This document shows positions 25,855 to 33,823 of a DNA stretch of 56,097 nucleotides, piece after piece; position 1 is the stretch's first letter; the number at the start of each line of letters is the position of its first letter. The DNA is from Chitinophaga pinensis (lineage in GTDB: Bacteria; Bacteroidota; Bacteroidia; NS11-12g; UBA9320), in NCBI GenBank assembly GCA_945897885.1, contig CAMDGU010000016.1:1-56097 (forward strand), in the 5' to 3' direction. The notes under the pieces were generated by a model. It was not told the DNA's origin and did no database searches. It was given only the letters and a program-made list of their open reading frames with translations. The position numbers and the translations under genes are program-made.

Positions 25855-26672
25855 TGGCAGTACAAAAATCCTTTTCAGTAGAAGACAAATTAAAAGCACT
25901 TTTTAGCGTTCAAGCACTCGACAGTAAGTTAGACAAACTAAGAGCCGTAAGAGGCGAACTTCCAATGGAAGTTTCTGACCTTGAAGATGAACTTGCAGGA
26001 TTACAAACCCGAATTTTAAACATGGCTAACGAAATTGAAGAGTTAGGCGATAAAATAAAGGTGAATAATGAAAAAATTAAAGATTCTAATGCTTTAATTA
26101 AAAAGTATACAGAACAATTAAACAATGTTAAAAATAATCGTGAGTTTGATGCCTTAAACAAGGAAATTGAATTACAAGGGTTGGAAATACTAGCCGCCGA
26201 AAAAAGAATCAATGACACTGGCCGTCAGATTGAAGAAAAAAATCTTCAGGTGGAAAATGTGAAAAATGGTTTGGAAGGAAGAGTGGCTGATTTGGAGCAT
26301 AAGAAAACAGAACTAACCGAAATTGTATCTGAAACTGAAAAAGAAGAGGCTCACCTGCTAGGAGAGAGACTAGAAGTAGAAAAGCACGTTGAAGAAAAAT
26401 TATTAAAGGCCTACGACAGAATTCGTTTAAATGTAAAAAACGGGATAGCTGTAGCTCCAATTCTTCGTTCATCATGTGGAGGTTGTTTTGCTAAAATGCC
26501 ACCCCAGCTAGAAGCAGATATTAAATCATATAAAAAAATTGTGATTTGCGAACATTGTGGTCGTGTATTGGTGGATGCAAAACTTGCTGGTATTGAAGAT
26601 GAGATAATAGAAGAAGAAGAAAAACCAAAAGCCCGCCGCCGCCTTGGTGCTAAAAAAGAAGGAGAAGAATAA
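25854..26672 (+). CDS. Coiled-coil zinc-ribbon protein (C4-type, CT398-like)
   Basis: 272 residues. Residues about 10-195 are a long alpha-helical coiled coil (many Glu, Lys, Leu at heptad spacing), followed by a four-cysteine zinc ribbon, CGGCF near residue 206 and CEHCGR near 230, and an acidic-then-basic tail (EEEEKPKARRR). This is the C4 zinc-ribbon family that includes Chlamydia CT398 and Helicobacter HP0958, which bind sigma-54 or act in secretion and RNA stability. No sigma-54 gene is in the window. It is coupled to the Nif3-like gene by a start/stop overlap and ends at a strong terminator. Exact role unknown. Confidence 0.85.
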   Translation: MAVQKSFSVEDKLKALFSVQALDSKLDKLRAVRGELPMEVSDLEDELAGLQTRILNMANEIEELGDKIKVNNEKIKDSNALIKKYTEQLNNVKNNREFDALNKEIELQGLEILAAEKRINDTGRQIEEKNLQVENVKNGLEGRVADLEHKKTELTEIVSETEKEEAHLLGERLEVEKHVEEKLLKAYDRIRLNVKNGIAVAPILRSSCGGCFAKMPPQLEADIKSYKKIVICEHCGRVLVDAKLAGIEDEIIEEEEKPKARRRLGAKKEGEE

Positions 26673-26693
26673 TTATTAAAAAATCTATATATT

Positions 26694-26721
26694 AAAGGGA
26701 TTGGGTAACCAATCCCTTTTT
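26694..26721 (+). terminator. Intrinsic terminator after the zinc-ribbon gene
   Basis: AAAGGGATTGG (26694-26704), loop GTAA, CCAATCCCTTT (26709-26719), then T residues. The T tract runs into TTTATTTG, four bases before the next ATG at 26730. Confidence 0.9.
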
Positions 26722-26729
26722 ATTTGACC

Positions 26730-28223
26730 ATGTTTAGGCTTAAAATCACTTTCGTACTTCTGTTAAACTTGGTTCTTTCAAGTGCAAGTGCAAAAATTGA
26801 TTTTAATAAAAATTGCAATCAGGCATTTGACGATATATTTAGTTTAAAGTTGCCCAAAGCCAACGAAATACTAAATGCCGAATTAGAGAAAAATCCTCAA
26901 AATGCTTATGCCCTTTACCTACAAGGCTTAAGTGAAGTTGTAAATGTTTTTATTAATGAAAATGATAAAAGCTACAAAAAACTTCAAGCATCCATACCTG
27001 ATAAAATTAAAAAGATTGAAAAATACGGAGGAAAGTCGCAGTATACGCTATTTTTTAAAGGTCAGTTACTTTTTTACTATGGAGTAACTCAAGCCAAATT
27101 TGATGATTTTTTTTATGCCGGATCTAATATTCGCGATAGTTACATTACCTTAAAGAATAATGCTTCCAAGTATCCGGCTTTTTTGCCAAACAACACTATT
27201 ATGGGAGTTATTGAAACATTTTCGGGAACAGTACCCAATTCCTATAAGTGGATTATCAACATGTTTGGGGTGAAAGCCTCTTTGAAAAAAGGGATGAAGA
27301 GGCTTGAAAATTTTGCTAATGCAAATATTCCTTACAGTTCCCATATGGAACATTTTAAATTGGAAGCAAAAATTTTTCAAGGTGGACTATATAATTTGGT
27401 TTTGCATAATGAAAAAAAAGGTTGGGATTTGATAAACAATTGCACTGTAAATTGGAGAACTAATTTGTTTAGTGCATACCTGCGTTCGTCTTTTTTAATA
27501 AAAACAGGTGAGATAGAAAGTGCCATCGAAATATTGACTAACAGCCCTAAGGGTCCCGAATACACCGACCTGAAATTTTTGGACTACCTGCTTGGTGTAA
27601 GTAAACTTAGCCGACTTGATAAAGATGCTGATAAATATTTACTATCCTACATTACTCATTTTAAGGGCAGAAACTATTTAAAAAGTGCCTTGCAAAAGCT
27701 GGCTTGGTTTTATTTGATTAATGGTGATTTTACCAATTACCAATTGTATATGGCTAAAATTCCTTTGGTTGGTTACGAATTTACGGATGAAGATAAGCAA
27801 GCTTCAAAAAATGCAGCAGCTAAGTATATTCCAAATATTTCACTGCTCAGATCAAGGCTTTTATTTGATGGGGGATACTATGATAGAGCCTTTAGGGAAC
27901 TTGAAGGTAAATCAACCAAAAATTATGCAGAAAAGCGTGATCAGGTAGAATTTATTTACCGATTGGGTCGCATCAACCAAAAGCAGAACAAGAATACTTT
28001 AGCCATAAATTATTTTGATAAGGCAATAGCTGCAGGTAAAAATTTACCATATTACTATGCTATGGCATCAAGTATTGAAATAGCTACAATTTATGAATCT
28101 TCTAATGATTTGGTACTTGCAAAAAAGTACTACACGAAGGCTCTAACCTTTAGCAAAAACAAAGAATATGTAAATAGTCTTGAGCAGCGTGCAAAAGCCG
28201 GTTTAAGCCGGGTGAGTAAATAA
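26730..28223 (+). CDS. Secreted TPR-like repeat protein
   Basis: 497 residues from ATG 26730; a TTG six bases upstream is possible but gives a poorer signal peptide. The N-terminus (MFRLKITFVLLLNLVLSSASA) is a signal peptide, and the mature protein is all-helical with tetratricopeptide-like repeats, most clearly at the C-terminus (FIYRLGRINQKQNKNTLAI, then YYAMASSIEIATIYESSNDL). In the middle there is a less regular helical region with aromatic clusters (FFYAGSNIRDSY). It is likely periplasmic and a protein-protein interaction scaffold. It follows the zinc-ribbon gene after a terminator, and faces the transporter gene tail to tail. Confidence 0.75.
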   Translation: MFRLKITFVLLLNLVLSSASAKIDFNKNCNQAFDDIFSLKLPKANEILNAELEKNPQNAYALYLQGLSEVVNVFINENDKSYKKLQASIPDKIKKIEKYGGKSQYTLFFKGQLLFYYGVTQAKFDDFFYAGSNIRDSYITLKNNASKYPAFLPNNTIMGVIETFSGTVPNSYKWIINMFGVKASLKKGMKRLENFANANIPYSSHMEHFKLEAKIFQGGLYNLVLHNEKKGWDLINNCTVNWRTNLFSAYLRSSFLIKTGEIESAIEILTNSPKGPEYTDLKFLDYLLGVSKLSRLDKDADKYLLSYITHFKGRNYLKSALQKLAWFYLINGDFTNYQLYMAKIPLVGYEFTDEDKQASKNAAAKYIPNISLLRSRLLFDGGYYDRAFRELEGKSTKNYAEKRDQVEFIYRLGRINQKQNKNTLAINYFDKAIAAGKNLPYYYAMASSIEIATIYESSNDLVLAKKYYTKALTFSKNKEYVNSLEQRAKAGLSRVSK

Positions 28224-28224
28224 T

Positions 28225-28968
28225 TTAAGACGGTTTTACCAATTCTTCCTCGTCATTTTTCAGATAATTATTGATTAAATAATGTACCAGATACAATATC
28301 GGTATCATAAGTATGGCTATCGAAAATTTATAGATATAGTTTCCTGTGCCGATACTCATCACTCGTTGAAATGACCAATTATTACCAATATAAAAGGCTA
28401 TAAAGAGTACCAAATAGCTATCGATAAGTTGTGAAAATAAAGTAGAAACGGTAGCCCTCAACCACAACATTTTATGACTATAAATCTGTTTAATTTTTTG
28501 AAAAATAATGGCATCCAAAATCTGACCTACTAAAAACGAAATAAGAGAACCTACAATAATCCATAAACCTTGACCAAAGATTGACTTAAAAGCCAATTGC
28601 ATATCAACTACACCGTTTTGTGTTTGTGAACTCGACCACCATGAAGCGGGTACTAAACTTATGGCAATAAATACCATAAAAAAAGCATAAATAATTAATG
28701 CTGCTGCCAACCATGAAAGGAATTTTACTCCTTTTACTCCAAAATGTTCGTTAATTACATCTGTCATAATAAAAACCACAGGCCATAACAATACTCCGGC
28801 TGTAAGGTCAAATGAAAAAACAGAACCAAAAAGCGGAATTTTAAACTGTTGCCAACCCATGGTGGCCTCTAATGAAAATATTTTTACCCCTATGAATTCA
28901 GCAACTATGGCGTTTATAATGAAAAAACCACCCAGAACTAAAAATAATTTTTGACGTTTTGATCTCAT
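28225..28968 (-). CDS. Queuosine precursor transporter (YhhQ/VUT family)
   Basis: 247 residues with about six transmembrane helices, an inner-membrane protein. The family takes up preQ0/preQ1 precursors for the tRNA modification queuosine. Signatures visible are FDLTAGVLLWPVVFIMTDVI near residue 55, where the Asp and Thr lie in the conserved second helix, and the C-terminal FSQLIDSYLVLFIAFYI. No queuosine biosynthesis gene is nearby. The gene is alone on the minus strand, one base away from the end of the TPR-like gene, with the two genes converging. It has a poor match to the -7 promoter element upstream. Confidence 0.88.
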   Translation of the reverse strand: MRSKRQKLFLVLGGFFIINAIVAEFIGVKIFSLEATMGWQQFKIPLFGSVFSFDLTAGVLLWPVVFIMTDVINEHFGVKGVKFLSWLAAALIIYAFFMVFIAISLVPASWWSSSQTQNGVVDMQLAFKSIFGQGLWIIVGSLISFLVGQILDAIIFQKIKQIYSHKMLWLRATVSTLFSQLIDSYLVLFIAFYIGNNWSFQRVMSIGTGNYIYKFSIAILMIPILYLVHYLINNYLKNDEEELVKPS

Positions 28969-29067
28969 TTTCTTTGAAAACTAAATAATGTACAATAATA
29001 TGTAATAACAACATAAAGTGTGGAAATATGGTTTGACCTATGCTGAATTAATAAAAATATTCGTTCT

Positions 29068-29075
29068 TAAATTTG
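29068..29075 (+). promoter_or_regulatory. -7 promoter element of the TPR gene
   Basis: TAAATTTG fits TAnnTTTG. It overlaps the TTG at 29073 that would open the longer frame, so the ATG at 29097 is the start and the leader is about 17 bases. Confidence 0.5.
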
Positions 29076-29096
29076 TTTGCTTTTAACAAATCAAGA

Positions 29097-30104
29097 ATGG
29101 TAAGAAAACTCATAGCAATATTCCTTTTTATTTCAATTGGGAAAACTGGGTATTCTCAAACGGCTGAAGAGTGGGTTCAAAGTGGAAATAATAAAATGGA
29201 AGAAGGTAATATGCTGGGAGCCATTAAAGATTACACTTCTGCTATTGGCCTTAATCCCGAATATGCTGAAGCATACCTTGGTCGTGGTTCTGTATATGGC
29301 GAGTTGCTTTCATTTCCTGAAGCATATTTAGATATTAATAATGCCCTAAGTTTGAAGCCTAACTTGGTGGATGCCTATTTTAACAGAGGTTTTTTAAACT
29401 ATTTAACACGCGATTATACTGCCGCATTAAAAGATTTTAATCGTTATTTAAATGCAAAACCTAATGATCCTGATGGTTATTTGGCAAGAAGTAATACGCT
29501 TTTAAAACTTAATTTTTTGGATTTGGCAGATAAGGATTTGGAGATGTATTTGAGTTTTAATCCTACCACAGCTGGTGATTATGAAACCCGAAGTAATGTT
29601 AAATTAAGAATGCAAGATACGGCAGGTGCTATCTGCGATATTACTACAGCTATAAGTCTTTCTCCCGATAATGTTGAATTATTTCTTACACGGGGGCACT
29701 ACTATTTTTCAAAGGGTAGTTATAGAAAAGCCATAGAAGATTACAACGTTTACCTTATTAATGATAAAAGTAATTACATAGCTTATTTGAAACGCGGCGA
29801 AGCTTATGCTCTGTTAGAAATATATAGTGCAGCTATTGAAGATTATACTAGTGCTATAAAGCTAAATAATACTGACGCTCGATTGTTCTTTTTTAGAGGT
29901 GTGTATTATTTAGAAAATAAAGATTTTGCACAAGCAAAAAGTGATTTTACAATAGCCTTAAAGCGCAATTATTTAGATTCAGAGTTAGTCCATTATAATT
30001 TGGGGATAGCCGAAATAAACCTTGATAATATAGTTCAAGCCTGCAAAGAGTTTAAGCAAAGTGGTGAAATGGCTGCCGAGTTTATTCAAAAATATTGTAA
30101 GTAA
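29097..30104 (+). CDS. Periplasmic TPR-repeat protein
   Basis: 335 residues from ATG 29097; a longer frame begins at TTG 29073, inside the promoter element. The N-terminus (MVRKLIAIFLFISIGKTGYS) is a signal peptide. The mature part is a run of about eight TPR units with the clear pattern GAIKDYTSAIGLNPEYAEAY, AYFNRGF, AALKDFNRYL, AIEDYTSAIKLN and AQACKEF. Each unit is 34 residues, and the array fills the protein. It is probably a periplasmic or outer-membrane-associated scaffold. It is a single-gene unit next to the degenerate region 30109-30590. Confidence 0.85.
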   Translation: MVRKLIAIFLFISIGKTGYSQTAEEWVQSGNNKMEEGNMLGAIKDYTSAIGLNPEYAEAYLGRGSVYGELLSFPEAYLDINNALSLKPNLVDAYFNRGFLNYLTRDYTAALKDFNRYLNAKPNDPDGYLARSNTLLKLNFLDLADKDLEMYLSFNPTTAGDYETRSNVKLRMQDTAGAICDITTAISLSPDNVELFLTRGHYYFSKGSYRKAIEDYNVYLINDKSNYIAYLKRGEAYALLEIYSAAIEDYTSAIKLNNTDARLFFFRGVYYLENKDFAQAKSDFTIALKRNYLDSELVHYNLGIAEINLDNIVQACKEFKQSGEMAAEFIQKYCK

Positions 30105-30108
30105 TTTT

Positions 30109-30478
30109 TTAATTACAACGCTTAGGGCAAAATGCATCAATTGCAGTACCGGTTCTTATGTATAATTTTTCATTACCGGCTTCACCGGTAACAACATTGT
30201 AAATACCTCCTTGAAAGTATATGCCAGTTTTATTATTACTTTGATTTGAAATTAACTTCTGTTGACTCGGGTCAAAGGGAATTGATATTGGCTATTAAAT
30301 AGGTTTTCCCAATGCAGCCACCCCATGTTAAACGTGTTTCGTTAGTTGGATGAGCTTGCTGATGCTTGCTAATTGCAGCACTATAATCAGCTTAACTAGC
30401 TATAATTTTAGTTATAACATTTGATGCTGGCATTTTGTGATAAATTACAAATGGTTGAGCTTTGAACCGATAATGCAT
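30109..30478 (-). pseudogene. Degenerate gene, C-terminal half readable
   Basis: On the minus strand a protein-like frame starts at ATG 30478 (MHYRFKAQPFVIYHKMPASN), is interrupted by TAA after KIIAS, continues with ADYSAAISKHQQAHPTNETR and RLTWGGCIGKTYLIANINS, and then needs a frame change near 30287 to carry on with PFDPSQQKLISN, TGIYFQGGIYNVVTGEAG and a final FCPKRCN before TAA at 30109. At least one nonsense and one frameshift separate the pieces. A further protein-like stretch, RPSGLLADIIIGAGPVFALQ, lies just upstream at 30493-30590 without a start codon. The family is not recognised. The rest of the gap 30591-30634 shows nothing. Confidence 0.5.
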
Positions 30479-30634
30479 TATAAGCCATTTTTTTAAAAAT
30501 TAATATTTTGAAGGGCAAAAACAGGTCCAGCACCAATAATTATGTCTGCTAAAAGTCCCGAAGGACGTATATTTTTATGGTTAATTTTTTAAACAATAAA
30601 GTTGCTAAAGGTATATAGTTTTTTTAAAAAATAG

Positions 30635-31270
30635 TTATTGTTTCCAGATAGCTGGATTATTTCGCCATTCAGATAGGCTATTAATTTGTTGTTCGGTTAC
30701 AAATCCTGATTTTAAAGCCTCCTGAACTAAAATTGAATAATCACTTAAAGTAAAATAGGGGCAATCTGCATTTTTAAAGCTTTCATCGGCCACAGCAAAT
30801 CCATAGGTAAATATAGCAGCCATACCCAACACATTATACCCGTTTTCTCTTAAATAATCTACCACTTTTAGGCTACTGCCGCCGGTAGAAATCAAATCTT
30901 CAATAACCACAATTTTTTGTCCTGGTTCGATTTTACCTTCAATTTGATTTTTTAAACCGTGCTCTTTAGGCTTAGGACGGGCATAGGCATAAGGTAAATT
31001 AAGTTCATCGGCAGCTAAGGCTCCAATTGCTATTCCGGCCGTAGCCACACCTACCAAAATTTCAGTATCCGGAAAATGTTCTTTTATACCTGCAGCCAAA
31101 GATTGTTTAATAAAACTGCGAATATGCGGAAATGAAAGGGTAACACGGTTGTCACAATATATAGGCGATTTCCAACCTGAAGCCCATGTGAAAGGGTTTT
31201 CAGGACTTAATTTTACAGCTTTGGCTTCCAATAAATATTGGGCTATTTTTGAGGATATTTCAGAATTCAT
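30635..31270 (-). CDS. pyrE: Orotate phosphoribosyltransferase
   Basis: 211 residues, normal PyrE length. The enzyme joins orotate and PRPP to make orotidine 5'-phosphate, the fifth step of pyrimidine synthesis, in the cytoplasm. Visible signatures: FTWASGWKSPIYCDNR (residues about 27-42), VGVATAGIAIGALAA near 74-88, YARPKPKEHGLKN with the catalytic lysine region near 96-108, and the PRPP loop VVIEDLISTGGSS near 122-134. A perfect -7 element lies 10 bases before the ATG. The NUDIX gene starts 31 bases away in the opposite direction. No other pyrimidine gene is in the window. Confidence 0.96.
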   Translation of the reverse strand: MNSEISSKIAQYLLEAKAVKLSPENPFTWASGWKSPIYCDNRVTLSFPHIRSFIKQSLAAGIKEHFPDTEILVGVATAGIAIGALAADELNLPYAYARPKPKEHGLKNQIEGKIEPGQKIVVIEDLISTGGSSLKVVDYLRENGYNVLGMAAIFTYGFAVADESFKNADCPYFTLSDYSILVQEALKSGFVTEQQINSLSEWRNNPAIWKQ

Positions 31271-31280
31271 AATAGGTGTG

Positions 31281-31288
31281 CAAACTTA
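31281..31288 (-). promoter_or_regulatory. -7 promoter element of pyrE
   Basis: On the minus strand TAAGTTTG fits TAnnTTTG; ten bases separate it from the pyrE start at 31270, so the leader is very short. Confidence 0.55.
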
Positions 31289-31301
31289 CAGAGATTATCA
31301 T

Positions 31302-31904
31302 ATGAAAACCATTTTTTACGAACAAAACCAACTCAATATTTCCATCAGAAACCAAGAAGGTTATTCACATATTTATGAATCACCTAAAGCTATAGAACTT
31401 AAATTTATTATTGATTTATTTCTTAATTCAAAAAATTATAAAGGTTTGATAACAGGGGATAGCTCTGAAATTTTAAAGCAAATAAAAAAGCACTTTATAC
31501 ATATTAAGGCTTCAGGGGGATTGGTATTAAATAAAAAGAATGAAGTGCTACTTATAAAACGATTGGGAAAATGGGACCTACCAAAAGGAAAACTGGAGGT
31601 AGGGGAAACCAAGCCAATAGGTGCTATTAGAGAAGTAGAGGAAGAATGTGGAATAACGGGAGTTAAAATTGTTAAAAAATTGAAAACTTCTTATCATGTG
31701 TATCCCTACAAAAATAGCTGGGCACTTAAAACATCTTATTGGTATTGGATGACGTATGAAGGAAATGAAAAACTTATTCCTCAGGCAGAGGAAAATATAA
31801 CGGAAGCAATTTGGGTAAATTTTAAAAAATTAAACGTGGATGCATTAGAAACCTATCCTTCTATAGCAGCGGTTTTACATCAATCACAATCTCTTTTGGA
31901 ATAA
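31302..31904 (+). CDS. NUDIX hydrolase
   Basis: 200 residues from ATG 31302; the frame stays open back to 31149, but that part overlaps pyrE on the other strand. The NUDIX box is complete: GKLEVGETKPIG then REVEEECG (residues about 94-116), so the enzyme should cleave a nucleoside diphosphate linked to another moiety, using Mg2+. The first 65 residues form an extra N-terminal domain, as in several Bacteroidota members, and the substrate is not known. Start codon and C-terminus are close to pyrE (divergent) and coaD (44-base 3' overlap, convergent). No promoter motif was seen directly upstream. Confidence 0.87.
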   Translation: MKTIFYEQNQLNISIRNQEGYSHIYESPKAIELKFIIDLFLNSKNYKGLITGDSSEILKQIKKHFIHIKASGGLVLNKKNEVLLIKRLGKWDLPKGKLEVGETKPIGAIREVEEECGITGVKIVKKLKTSYHVYPYKNSWALKTSYWYWMTYEGNEKLIPQAEENITEAIWVNFKKLNVDALETYPSIAAVLHQSQSLLE

Positions 31905-32340
31905 AACTTTTGTAATCGCCATCATAAATAATAAGGTCGCGTACAATTGTGCTACTGACTGAACTCACACTTTCATCGCTTATTAAAAACACATTTAGCA
32001 TGCCTTCGTTTAGGTGTTCATTTACCCGGGCTATTTGTTTTTCATACTCAAAATCATAACTGTTGCGAAGTCCTCGAACTATAAAATCGGCATTATTATT
32101 TTTACAAAAAACACTGGTAAGTCCTGAATAAGAATCTACCTTAACTTTGGGTTCATTGGCAAATATGGCCTTAATCCATTCGGTGCGTTTTTCTACCGAA
32201 AAAAGGTGCTTTTTATGGGCATTGTGCCCAATGGCAATTATTACCACATCAAATAGTTTTAATGCTTTTAAAACAATATCCAAATGCCCATTGGTAAAGG
32301 GATCAAATGTTCCAGGTAATACAGCAATACGATTAGACAT
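31861..32340 (-). CDS. coaD: Phosphopantetheine adenylyltransferase
   Basis: 159 residues. CoaD adds AMP to 4'-phosphopantetheine to make dephospho-CoA, the fourth step of coenzyme A synthesis. The nucleotidyltransferase signature PGTFDPFTNGH is at residues 9-19, with the T/HxGH motif as TNGH. VRGLRNSYDFEYE near residue 88 and SSVSSTIVRDL near 127 are the other conserved blocks. Its 3' end overlaps the NUDIX gene by 44 bases. A perfect -7 element stands only five bases before the ATG, which points to a leaderless mRNA. Confidence 0.96.
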   Translation of the reverse strand: MSNRIAVLPGTFDPFTNGHLDIVLKALKLFDVVIIAIGHNAHKKHLFSVEKRTEWIKAIFANEPKVKVDSYSGLTSVFCKNNNADFIVRGLRNSYDFEYEKQIARVNEHLNEGMLNVFLISDESVSSVSSTIVRDLIIYDGDYKSFIPKEIVIDVKPLL

Positions 32341-32345
32341 GATGA

Positions 32346-32353
32346 CAAAAGTA
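32346..32353 (-). promoter_or_regulatory. -7 promoter element of coaD
   Basis: On the minus strand TACTTTTG fits TAnnTTTG exactly. Five bases lie between it and the coaD ATG at 32340; transcription from it would begin at or very near the start codon. Confidence 0.6.
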
Positions 32354-32510
32354 GTATTTTTTTATCAGTTCACTAATGTGCACTTTAACAGATATTGTTG
32401 TTGGGTTTAGCCAATGAATAAGAATAAATATCAAGTTTAAATTAGCACTTGAAAGTAAAAAAATTACCCCATAAGCGTTATCTTTTTGTAACCATTTTTA
32501 TTAGTTTGTT

Positions 32511-32610
32511 TGCTCCGCAGGGGCTATCCTTCCTGTTTTTTTTGGGCAGCCCCGACGGGGCTGAGGCTACCAATATCTTTCTATCTTAAAACATTTGCCC
32601 CTATGGGCCA
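32511..32610. repeat. GC-rich palindromic intergenic element
   Basis: In an AT-rich gap three small GC-rich inverted repeats stand in a row: GCTCC-GCAG-GGGC near 32512, a perfect CAGCCCC-GAC-GGGGCTG at 32547-32563, and GCCC-CTAT-GGGC near 32597. Elements of this kind are scattered between genes in many Bacteroidota genomes and behave like REP sequences. The rest of the gap (32354-32510 and 32611-32635) shows nothing else. Confidence 0.5.
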
Positions 32611-32635
32611 TAACATTAGTAATAAGTAATATTCT

Positions 32636-33697
32636 TTATAACGATTTAAATTCCTCAGCCATTTCCAATTCTATTTCCTTTAATAATGGAATAAAATCGT
32701 GCTGCGTAATTACTTTCTTGTTGTATTTCTTTACGGTTTTTTTCTCCGAAATTATGAGGTTTAACTTTATTTTAAGCTCATAAAAATTACTCAGAGGCTC
32801 TCCATTTTTTGTGCTTTCTATTAAAACCAACCGATACGGATTTATTGTATCATTGCTTGGTATCAAACATGGACTTGCACCTGGATAGGCTTCGCATTGG
32901 TGCCTTATTAATATTTTACGACTTGGCAATGATTTTTCACGAGTCCACCAAATATTGCGCGTGGCTTCCATGGCATCATAGGTTTCCTTTTCAGTTTTAA
33001 CTACTTCCATTTGCTTTAATTTATCGGCCAAAAATATGGTCATCGCTTCTTCATAAGGCAAATTACTTTTTAAAGCTTCTATTCCTAGGGTAACCCCCAT
33101 CAGGTTGCTGTAAATATCTTCTACCGAAAAACTGGAATACCTTTCGGGCACAAATGGAACATAAGAAGCACCAAACCAGGTAGAAATCTCATGCCATACA
33201 GATAAATCATAGGCAATTTTACCTGCCAAATAAATGGCATCCAAACTGTCCATGGTTTTAGATAGGTTTACAGATATGGTCTTTTTTCCACCCTCAATTC
33301 CCAAATTAAGTTTCACCTTTCCCTGTTCTTTATTTAATAAAATAATGGAATATAAATAAGCTGTCCAATCAGCCTGATCTCTTAAATGACCCAAATCAAT
33401 AAACCCACCAAGCTTGGTATACACAATGCCATTGCCCTCAGCAGTGTTCCCCAAATATTTATGAGGCCCTACCCTATCAATACTGCTTACATCGTTTATT
33501 TTTATCTTTTCGATTGATAAAATGTGAAGATTGGACCCAAAGGAGCAGCAGGTTCGGATAATACGAGATGGCGGGGATTTTATTTCTTTTTGAGATAAAA
33601 CCATTGGCTTGGCTTTACTACAAAAAGTTAAAGAAACAAAAAGAGAGACAACAAAAAACTTACTATACAAATTGCTTTTTCTTAAAATATTTAACAT
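32636..33697 (-). CDS. DUF4056 family secreted protein
   Basis: 353 residues. The N-terminus (LYSKFFVVSLFVSLTFCSKA) is a signal peptide or a lipoprotein signal with Cys near residue 26. Family signatures: RIIRTCCSFGSNLHI near 44, GGFIDLGHLRDQADWTAYL near 101, and a WHEISTWFGASYVPF stretch near 192 that carries a His-Glu pair, suggestive of a metal site. I identify it as DUF4056 (a family of unknown function) by these motifs. It is a single gene on the minus strand, divergent from lnt, with a -7 element 32 bases upstream. No activity can be stated. Confidence 0.72.
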   Translation of the reverse strand: MLNILRKSNLYSKFFVVSLFVSLTFCSKAKPMVLSQKEIKSPPSRIIRTCCSFGSNLHILSIEKIKINDVSSIDRVGPHKYLGNTAEGNGIVYTKLGGFIDLGHLRDQADWTAYLYSIILLNKEQGKVKLNLGIEGGKKTISVNLSKTMDSLDAIYLAGKIAYDLSVWHEISTWFGASYVPFVPERYSSFSVEDIYSNLMGVTLGIEALKSNLPYEEAMTIFLADKLKQMEVVKTEKETYDAMEATRNIWWTREKSLPSRKILIRHQCEAYPGASPCLIPSNDTINPYRLVLIESTKNGEPLSNFYELKIKLNLIISEKKTVKKYNKKVITQHDFIPLLKEIELEMAEEFKSL

Positions 33698-33729
33698 TTT
33701 AATAATCCTTACTTAACATAAACTTGTTT

Positions 33730-33737
33730 CAAAGCTA
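33730..33737 (-). promoter_or_regulatory. -7 promoter element of the DUF4056 gene
   Basis: On the minus strand TAGCTTTG fits TAnnTTTG; the start codon is 32 bases away. No convincing -33 box. Confidence 0.4.
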
Positions 33738-33807
33738 AGGATTTTGAGTAAATATTGTAAAAAAGTTAAGGATGCGTTATGTTGATTATTATTAGATATT
33801 GCTATCC

Positions 33808-33815
33808 TATCTTTG
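33808..33815 (+). promoter_or_regulatory. -7 promoter element of lnt
   Basis: TATCTTTG fits TAnnTTTG, with GTTG 23 bases upstream. It lies inside the frame that can begin at ATG 33779, and argues that translation begins downstream, at TTG 33824. Confidence 0.5.
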
Positions 33816-33823
33816 CTCGTAAC

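Noticed and set aside
31149-31301. Upstream extension of the NUDIX gene
   Set aside because: It lies wholly inside or just before pyrE on the other strand; NUDIX homology and the ATG at 31302 fit a later start.
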